Source of the DNA: Anaerofustis stercorihominis DSM 17244
GTDB lineage: Bacteria; Bacillota; Clostridia; Eubacteriales; Anaerofustaceae
Length of the DNA stretch: 64,000 nucleotides
Assembly: GCF_000154825.1 (NCBI RefSeq)
Contig: NZ_DS560019.1
Coordinates: forward strand, 1,096,501 to 1,160,500
Direction: 5' to 3'
Shown: in pieces, positions 58,817 through 64,000 of the stretch
How positions within the stretch are numbered: the stretch's first letter is position 1
How the letters are laid out: each line of letters begins with the position of its first letter
Program-made: the position numbers and the translations under genes
Notes under the pieces: generated by a model
Databases searched by the model: none
The model's input: only the letters and a program-made list of their open reading frames with translations
What the model was told of the DNA's origin: nothing

Positions 58817-59662
58817 TTATTTTACCATTTTACACGCCTTTATCAAGTTTACCATCAAGCAGGAAGTTGTAACACTTCCCACGCCTCCGGGAACGGGAGT
58901 TATGCGTCCCGCAGTTTCATAAGCACTTTCAAAGTCCACATCTCCGCACATTTTTCCGTCTACGAAGTTTATACCTACGTCTATTACCACAGCACCCGGT
59001 TTTATATAGTCTTTATTGACCATATTTCCTCTGCCCACCGCAGCGATCAAAACGTCTGCTTTTTTGCATACTTCTTTAAGGTTCTTTGTTTTGGAATGAC
59101 AAATCGTTACCGTTGCATTCCTGTCAAGTAACATCATGCTAAGTGGTTTACCCACTACGAGACTTCTTCCTATAAGAACTACTTCTTTGCCTTCAAGTTC
59201 AATATCGTAATGATCCAATATTTCCATTACTCCGAGAGGAGTGCATGGATAAAATCCGCTATTATCTGATATGAAGACTTTTGCCAGATTGATCGGTGAA
59301 AAGCAGTCGATGTCTTTATTGGGATTTATCAGATATTTTATTTTGTCCTCATCAAGCTGTTTTGGAAGAGGTCTGAAAACCAATATGCCATGTATCTTAT
59401 CGTTATCGTTTAAAACTTTTAAATTGTTATCGAAATCTTCCTGTGATATATCTTCTTTCAGTACGACGGATTTTACGGATATATCAGCCTTAGCCATTAA
59501 TTTTATTATGCTCGTTTCATAGGAAATGTCGCTTTTATTTTCTCCTACTCTTAAAACCGCAAGCTGAGGTTTGATACCTTTTGACTTTAATTCTTCACAT
59601 TCTTTTCTGCATTTCAATATTATTTCATTTGTAACAGTACTACCGAGTAATCTCTTTGTCAT
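58817..59662 (-). CDS. folD: bifunctional methylenetetrahydrofolate dehydrogenase/cyclohydrolase
   Basis: A 281-residue FolD protein. Conserved PLPKQLDEDKI near 105, GFYPCTPLGVMEIL near 145, the Rossmann motif VLIGRSLVVGKP near 170 and the C-terminal PVPGGVGSVTT near 260. The catalytic Lys of the family falls in YETSIIKLMAKAD, with Tyr and Lys in place. It interconverts methylene-, methenyl- and formyl-tetrahydrofolate. It follows fchA without gap. Confidence 0.95.
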   Translation of the reverse strand: MTKRLLGSTVTNEIILKCRKECEELKSKGIKPQLAVLRVGENKSDISYETSIIKLMAKADISVKSVVLKEDISQEDFDNNLKVLNDNDKIHGILVFRPLPKQLDEDKIKYLINPNKDIDCFSPINLAKVFISDNSGFYPCTPLGVMEILDHYDIELEGKEVVLIGRSLVVGKPLSMMLLDRNATVTICHSKTKNLKEVCKKADVLIAAVGRGNMVNKDYIKPGAVVIDVGINFVDGKMCGDVDFESAYETAGRITPVPGGVGSVTTSCLMVNLIKACKMVK

Positions 59663-60304
59663 TTATATACCCTCTATATTTAATTTGTTCAATACTTCTT
59701 CGTATATTTTATCGCATAGTTTTATTCCGTCATTGACTTTATTTTTATAAGTATTTAAGTTTTTATCTATAAAATCTTTATCCGTAATGGTTCCCATGTT
59801 TATCATCATGTTAAGATATCCGCCTTTTAAAGCGCTTCTTAAACATTCTATCCCAACACCCACATCGCTTATCAGTAAAACAGAGCCTTTTTTTACAAGT
59901 TCTTTATGAAGCATTATCGCTTCGTATGCGGTGTCGATGATTTCCATCGGAGCTTTGCAGGCGATAATGGAACATCTCGATATTTCCTTTTGTTTTTGCT
60001 TTCTTTCTTCTTCCGTTTCTGCTTTTATCCCATATGCTTTAGACAAGGGAAGAAAGTTTTCTTCATCTTCATCTATCAGGTCCAGAAATCTGTTTTGCAG
60101 TTTTTTTGATTTATTGATTATTTCTTTTATGTCTTCTTCAAATTCGGCGTACTTCTTTTTACCTGTGGTAAAATTTGAAACCATGCCTGCAAGAGCAGTT
60201 CCGAGGGAACCGCATAAAGAAGAAACCCCGCCTCCTCCGGGAGCAGGGTCCTTGCTGTAAGTTTTATTTATAAATTCTTCAACTTCTATATTTTTATAAG
60301 CCAT
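59663..60304 (-). CDS. fchA: methenyltetrahydrofolate cyclohydrolase (FchA / FTCD C-terminal type)
   Basis: A 213-residue protein of the formiminotransferase-cyclodeaminase C-terminal family. The Gly-rich PAPGGGGVSSLCGSLGTAL near the N-terminus is diagnostic, followed by helical segments. In anaerobes this enzyme (FchA) hydrolyses methenyl-tetrahydrofolate. It is directly followed by folD and preceded by metG, a one-carbon and methionine cluster. Since FolD is also bifunctional, the two overlap in activity. Confidence 0.88.
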   Translation of the reverse strand: MAYKNIEVEEFINKTYSKDPAPGGGGVSSLCGSLGTALAGMVSNFTTGKKKYAEFEEDIKEIINKSKKLQNRFLDLIDEDEENFLPLSKAYGIKAETEEERKQKQKEISRCSIIACKAPMEIIDTAYEAIMLHKELVKKGSVLLISDVGVGIECLRSALKGGYLNMMINMGTITDKDFIDKNLNTYKNKVNDGIKLCDKIYEEVLNKLNIEGI

Positions 60305-60312
60305 AATTCTAC

Positions 60313-62268
60313 CTATCTGACTTTAAGTCCGCTTTCGATATCTTCTTCGGGAGTTATGAATGTAAGTTTCCCGTCATTATCTTCCGCAAGTAAAATCATT
60401 CCCTGTGAAATTTCGCCTCTTAGTTTTGCTGGTTTTAAGTTTGCAACGACTACGACGTTTTTACCGACAAGTTCTTCGGGAGTAAAGTATTTTGCTATAC
60501 CGGAAACGATTTGTCTTTTTTCACTTCCCACCATTACTTCGAATACGAGTAATTTATCGGCGTCGGGATGTTTTTTTGCAGAGAGTATTTTACCTATCCT
60601 AAGGTCTACTTTTGCAAAATCATCAATGCTTATTTCACTGATTTCTTCGACTTCTTTTTTAGTTTTCTTGTCTTTTTTCTTTTGTGTTTTTTCTTCTTTT
60701 TTATCTTCTTTATCTATCTTAGCCAAGACTTCTTTTGCATCGAGTCTGTTGAATAAAACGAAGGCTTTGTTTAATGTTATACCTTCTTCAAGTCCGCCGA
60801 ATTTTAAGATACTTTCATAAGATGAATTTTTAGTGTTTAACATCTTGATGATATTTTCTCCCGTTTCGGGTAGGAAAGGAGTTATAAGAACACCGATGAC
60901 TCTTATGGATTCAAGCAGGTTATATAGAACCGTTCTTAATCTGTCCTGTTTATCTTCTTCTTTTGCAAGTACCCAAGGCATCGTTTCATCGATATATTTA
61001 TTACTTCTTCTCGCAAGAGCTATAATCAGATTTATCGCATCCGCAACTTTTAATTCGTTCATCTTTTCCTCTACCAAAAGAGGCGTTTTTTCCGTAAGTT
61101 CAATAAGTTCATTATCTATATCTTCTATATCTTTTGGATTTGAAACGATACTGTCAAAATATTTCTTGCTCATTGCAATGGTCCTGTTTACAAGGTTACC
61201 TAAAATATTTACGAGTTCTCCGTTTATCCTGTCGATAAGCTGTTCATAAGTAAGGGTCCCGTCCTGTGCAAAAGGCATTTCTCTTAAAAGATAATATCTT
61301 ACGCTGTCTACTCCGAATAAATCTACAAGGTCGTCGGCATAAATAACATTTCCCTTTGATTTGCTCATCTTTCCTTCGCCGAGAAGCAGCCAAGGATGTC
61401 CGAAGATTTGCTTTGGAAGAGGTAAATCAAGAGCCATGAGCATGATAGGCCAGTATAAGGTATGAAATCTTAAGATATCTTTACCTATTAAATGCACATC
61501 TGCTGGCCAATATTTATTATAGTTTTCTTCGTGGTTCCCGTCAGGGTCGTATCCAAGGAAAGTGATATAGTTTGAGAGTGCGTCTATCCAAACATAAACT
61601 ACGTGTCCCGGGTCAAAATCTACGGGGATACCCCATTTAAAGCTTGTTCTCGATACGCATAAGTCCTTTAGCCCCGGTTTTAAGAAGTTGTTTACCATTT
61701 CGTTCTTTCTTGATTCCGGCTGAATAAACTCGGGATGAGTTTCTATATATTCCATTAATCTGTCGGCATATTTGCTTAATTTAAAGAAATATGCTTCTTC
61801 TTTTTCATAAGACACTTCTCTCCCGCAGTCTGGGCATTTACCGTCTATTAGCTGACTTTCCGTAAAGAATGATTCGCAGGGTTCGCAGTACATTCCTTCG
61901 TATTCGTCTTTATAAATGTCACCTTGTTCGTATAGCTTTTTAAATATCTGCTGTACCTTTTTTTCATGATATGGGTCTGTTGTCCTTACGAATTTATCGT
62001 AGCTTGTGTTCATGATATCCCAGATCCTGTGGATTTCTTCTGAAACGTTGTCTACGAATTTTTGCGGAGTTATCCCCGCTTCATTTGCTTTTGTTTCTAT
62101 TTTTTGTCCGTGTTCGTCCGTTCCCGTTTGGAAATATACGTCGTATCCGGTAAGTCTTTTATATCTTGCTATACTGTCGGCCAATACTATTTCATAAGTA
62201 TTTCCTATATGAGGTTTCCCCGAAGTATAAGCTATTGCGGTTGAAATATAATATGGTTTTTTACTCAT
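60313..62268 (-). CDS. metG: methionyl-tRNA synthetase with C-terminal tRNA-binding domain
   Basis: A 651-residue class I synthetase. HIGH-type motif in SGKPHIGNTYE, zinc knuckle CEPCESFF...CPDCGRE, KMSKS in LLGEGKMSKSKGN near residue 300, and the anticodon-binding helical domain. A Lys-rich linker (about 520-540) leads to the EMAP-II-like tRNA-binding domain (about 545-651; DDFAKVDLRIGKILSAKKHP). Located upstream of fchA and folD in the same direction. Confidence 0.97.
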   Translation of the reverse strand: MSKKPYYISTAIAYTSGKPHIGNTYEIVLADSIARYKRLTGYDVYFQTGTDEHGQKIETKANEAGITPQKFVDNVSEEIHRIWDIMNTSYDKFVRTTDPYHEKKVQQIFKKLYEQGDIYKDEYEGMYCEPCESFFTESQLIDGKCPDCGREVSYEKEEAYFFKLSKYADRLMEYIETHPEFIQPESRKNEMVNNFLKPGLKDLCVSRTSFKWGIPVDFDPGHVVYVWIDALSNYITFLGYDPDGNHEENYNKYWPADVHLIGKDILRFHTLYWPIMLMALDLPLPKQIFGHPWLLLGEGKMSKSKGNVIYADDLVDLFGVDSVRYYLLREMPFAQDGTLTYEQLIDRINGELVNILGNLVNRTIAMSKKYFDSIVSNPKDIEDIDNELIELTEKTPLLVEEKMNELKVADAINLIIALARRSNKYIDETMPWVLAKEEDKQDRLRTVLYNLLESIRVIGVLITPFLPETGENIIKMLNTKNSSYESILKFGGLEEGITLNKAFVLFNRLDAKEVLAKIDKEDKKEEKTQKKKDKKTKKEVEEISEISIDDFAKVDLRIGKILSAKKHPDADKLLVFEVMVGSEKRQIVSGIAKYFTPEELVGKNVVVVANLKPAKLRGEISQGMILLAEDNDGKLTFITPEEDIESGLKVR

Positions 62269-62519
62269 TTACTCATCTCTCCTTAATAAAAGCAATAATA
62301 ACTTAATATTACCAAATATCACCTTTAAAATCAATTATATTAATATTTTATCCTAAAAAATCATAACAAAACCTTTAATGATTTTACTTATATCATAAAT
62401 AATCACTTTTCTCTGTTCACTTGAACAAATCAAGTTTAATTGGTATTATATATTTAAGAATTATTTCTGTGATTTTTTATTGAGTTTGTATTTTGTTTTA
62501 TTAAAGATAGAGGGAAAAA

Positions 62520-62867
62520 ATGAATAAATTATATGTGGATATGACCGGTATCAACGGAGGTTTCGGGATAGCGGCGGATAGTGACGGTGGATATATAGGA
62601 GGTATAGGACTCGACTTTGAACTTTGGAGCAGAAATCCTATATATTATATTTCAAAAGAACTTAAATGTTATTTGATAAACAAAAGCAGTAAAAGGTTTA
62701 TGAAATCACCGAAGGATTGGAAAAGTTCTTTGACACCTTATGATAAAATTACGATTTATAAATCGAAAGCGGAAGCGGAAAAATATGTGGACTTTTTAGA
62801 TATAAATGATGAGCTTGGGGATTTGCCTTCCGCAAAAGATCTTTTTCCCGAAAATGTAATATTTTAA
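62520..62867 (+). CDS. small protein of unknown function (115 aa)
   Basis: The protein starts at the ATG after GAGGGAAAAA. It is Gly-rich at the N-terminus (GGFGIAADSDGGYIGGIGL) and charged afterwards; no signal peptide or membrane segment. No family recognised. It lies between metG (divergent) and relA. Confidence 0.6.
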   Translation: MNKLYVDMTGINGGFGIAADSDGGYIGGIGLDFELWSRNPIYYISKELKCYLINKSSKRFMKSPKDWKSSLTPYDKITIYKSKAEAEKYVDFLDINDELGDLPSAKDLFPENVIF

Positions 62868-63018
62868 TCAGATATGGTCATTATTACATTTAATGTTATA
62901 TTGTTATATCTGATAATATTTTATCAAAAAGTTGAACGTTTTAATGGTTTATGTTATTATAAAAGGCAACAATTAAGGACTTATTATGTAATGTTTTTTT
63001 ACTGAAAGGAGGGTAATC

Positions 63019-64000
63019 ATGGAAATGCTAAAAAGACTTGAAGAAAGAATAAAAGAATATTCAAAGGATGCAAATCTGGAGATAATCGAGCGTGCATATC
63101 TTCTTGCCAAAGACGCTCATAAAAATCAGACTCGTTATTCCGGAGAACCTTATATATCACACCCTCTTGAAGTAGCCTTTATTTTGACGGATCTGCATAT
63201 GGATACCGATACAGTATGTGCTGCGATTTTACACGATGTTATAGAAGATACATCCGCAAGCTATGATATGATAAAAAGTAATTTTAATGAAAATATAGCA
63301 AACCTCGTAGACGGTGTCACTAAAATAGGTAAGCTTCAGTTTGTGACAAAAGAGCAGAGAGAAGCGGAAAATCTGAGAAAAATGGTTATAGCCATGGCAA
63401 ATGACGTGAGAGTTATAATCATCAAATTAGCCGACAGGCTTCATAATATGAGGACCCTCTCAGCAATGAGACCCGATAAACAAAGGCAAAAGGCAAGGGA
63501 GACTCTCGATATATATGCTCCCATTGCTCACAGGCTCGGTATTTCCAAAATAAAGTGGGAACTCGAAGATCTTGCTTTATTATATTTGGACCCGGAAGCA
63601 TATCACGATATAGCAAGGAAAGTAGCCCTTAAAAGAGAAGAAAGAGAAGCCTTTATCGACAATGTAAAATATATGCTCGGTAAAGTACTTAAAGAGTCGG
63701 GTATCGACGCAAAGATAGAAGGGCGTCCGAAACACTTTTATTCCATTTACAGAAAGATGAAAAAAGGCAAAGCCTTTGAAGAAATATATGATTTATTTGC
63801 CATAAGGGTCTTGGTCGATACCGTAAAGGACTGTTATGGTGTCCTCGGGATGGCACATACCCTTTGGAACCCTATGCCGGGAAGATTTAAAGATTATATA
63901 GCAATGCCTAAGCCTAATATGTATCAGTCGCTTCATACGACTGTATTCACAAAGGGCTCCGAACCTTTTGAAATACAGATAAGGACCTATGAAATGCACA
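63019..64000 (+). CDS. relA: RelA/SpoT (p)ppGpp synthetase/hydrolase, 5' part
   Basis: The first 327 residues are present and the gene continues past the right edge. The HD hydrolase domain shows YISHPLEVAFIL, the metal motif ILHDVIEDT and KLADRLHNMRTL. The synthetase domain begins with GRPKHFYSIYRKMKK and DLFAIRVLVDTVKDCY, then MPKPNMYQSLHTTV. It makes and degrades the stringent-response alarmone. GAAAGGAGGG precedes the ATG. Confidence 0.97.
   Translation, partial: MEMLKRLEERIKEYSKDANLEIIERAYLLAKDAHKNQTRYSGEPYISHPLEVAFILTDLHMDTDTVCAAILHDVIEDTSASYDMIKSNFNENIANLVDGVTKIGKLQFVTKEQREAENLRKMVIAMANDVRVIIIKLADRLHNMRTLSAMRPDKQRQKARETLDIYAPIAHRLGISKIKWELEDLALLYLDPEAYHDIARKVALKREEREAFIDNVKYMLGKVLKESGIDAKIEGRPKHFYSIYRKMKKGKAFEEIYDLFAIRVLVDTVKDCYGVLGMAHTLWNPMPGRFKDYIAMPKPNMYQSLHTTVFTKGSEPFEIQIRTYEMH

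Overview
The window is AT-rich DNA from a low-GC Gram-positive anaerobe, most likely a clostridial member of the Bacillota (Eubacteriales). The pointers are strong AAGGAGG ribosome-binding sites, a T-box leader, a sigma-54/LevR-controlled mannose-family PTS, a split two-subunit transketolase, an FchA/FolD one-carbon pair, an encapsulated ferritin and an F-type ATP synthase whose c subunit carries the sodium-binding residues. I cannot name the genus.

Region 1 (1-12.1 kb, minus strand) is an accessory sugar-use block. A frameshifted LevR-type activator runs off the left edge, followed by a secreted beta-helix protein. Then comes a seven-gene operon: PTS EIIA, EIIB, EIIC and EIID, a class II aldolase, an iron alcohol dehydrogenase and a zinc alcohol dehydrogenase. 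A textbook -24/-12 sigma-54 promoter drives the operon and a complete LevR-like activator sits upstream. Five copies of a TAGTGTGTA-type motif flank that activator. The enzyme set suggests import of a polyol or deoxysugar, oxidation, cleavage to DHAP plus an aldehyde, and reduction of the aldehyde.

Region 2 (12.1-20.5 kb) holds five tRNA genes (Gln-CTG, Gln-TTG, His, Arg, Gly), an EncFtn-encapsulin iron-storage pair, asnS, a Cof-type phosphatase, a Big2/L,D-transpeptidase cell-wall protein and a frameshifted secreted beta-helix protein.

Region 3 (20.7-27.9 kb) is housekeeping: cyclophilin, glmU, prs, split transketolase, a TVP38-type membrane protein and pyrG. Region 4 (27.9-33.5 kb) carries a frameshifted regulator with two GntR-type DNA-binding domains, a pair of unknown genes, a NodB-type deacetylase and tandem HAD phosphatases.

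Region 5 (34.1-43.7 kb) runs sua5, rpiB, comEB and then the ATP synthase operon atpZ-I-B-E-F-H-A-G-C-D. The epsilon gene lies before beta, the reverse of the usual order. Region 6 (44.0-48.2 kb) has tRNA-Lys, an AraM-type glycerol-1-phosphate dehydrogenase with its GntR/HutC regulator and operators, and a gene-poor kilobase containing a decayed type I-C-like CRISPR array with no cas genes.

Region 7 (48.2-53.1 kb) is a T-box-controlled (TGG specifier) TrpXYZ-like transporter whose binding-protein gene is frameshifted, and a repeat-containing SH3 lipoprotein. Region 8 (53.1-64 kb) holds an AI-2E family exporter, lspA, cca, an rlmL-like methylase, prmC, folD, fchA, metG, a small unknown gene and the start of relA.

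Two patterns cut across the window. Four accessory genes each carry one apparent frameshift, three of them at a seven-base homopolymer. A GC-rich palindromic element of about 37 nt occurs three times, each time just after an intrinsic terminator.
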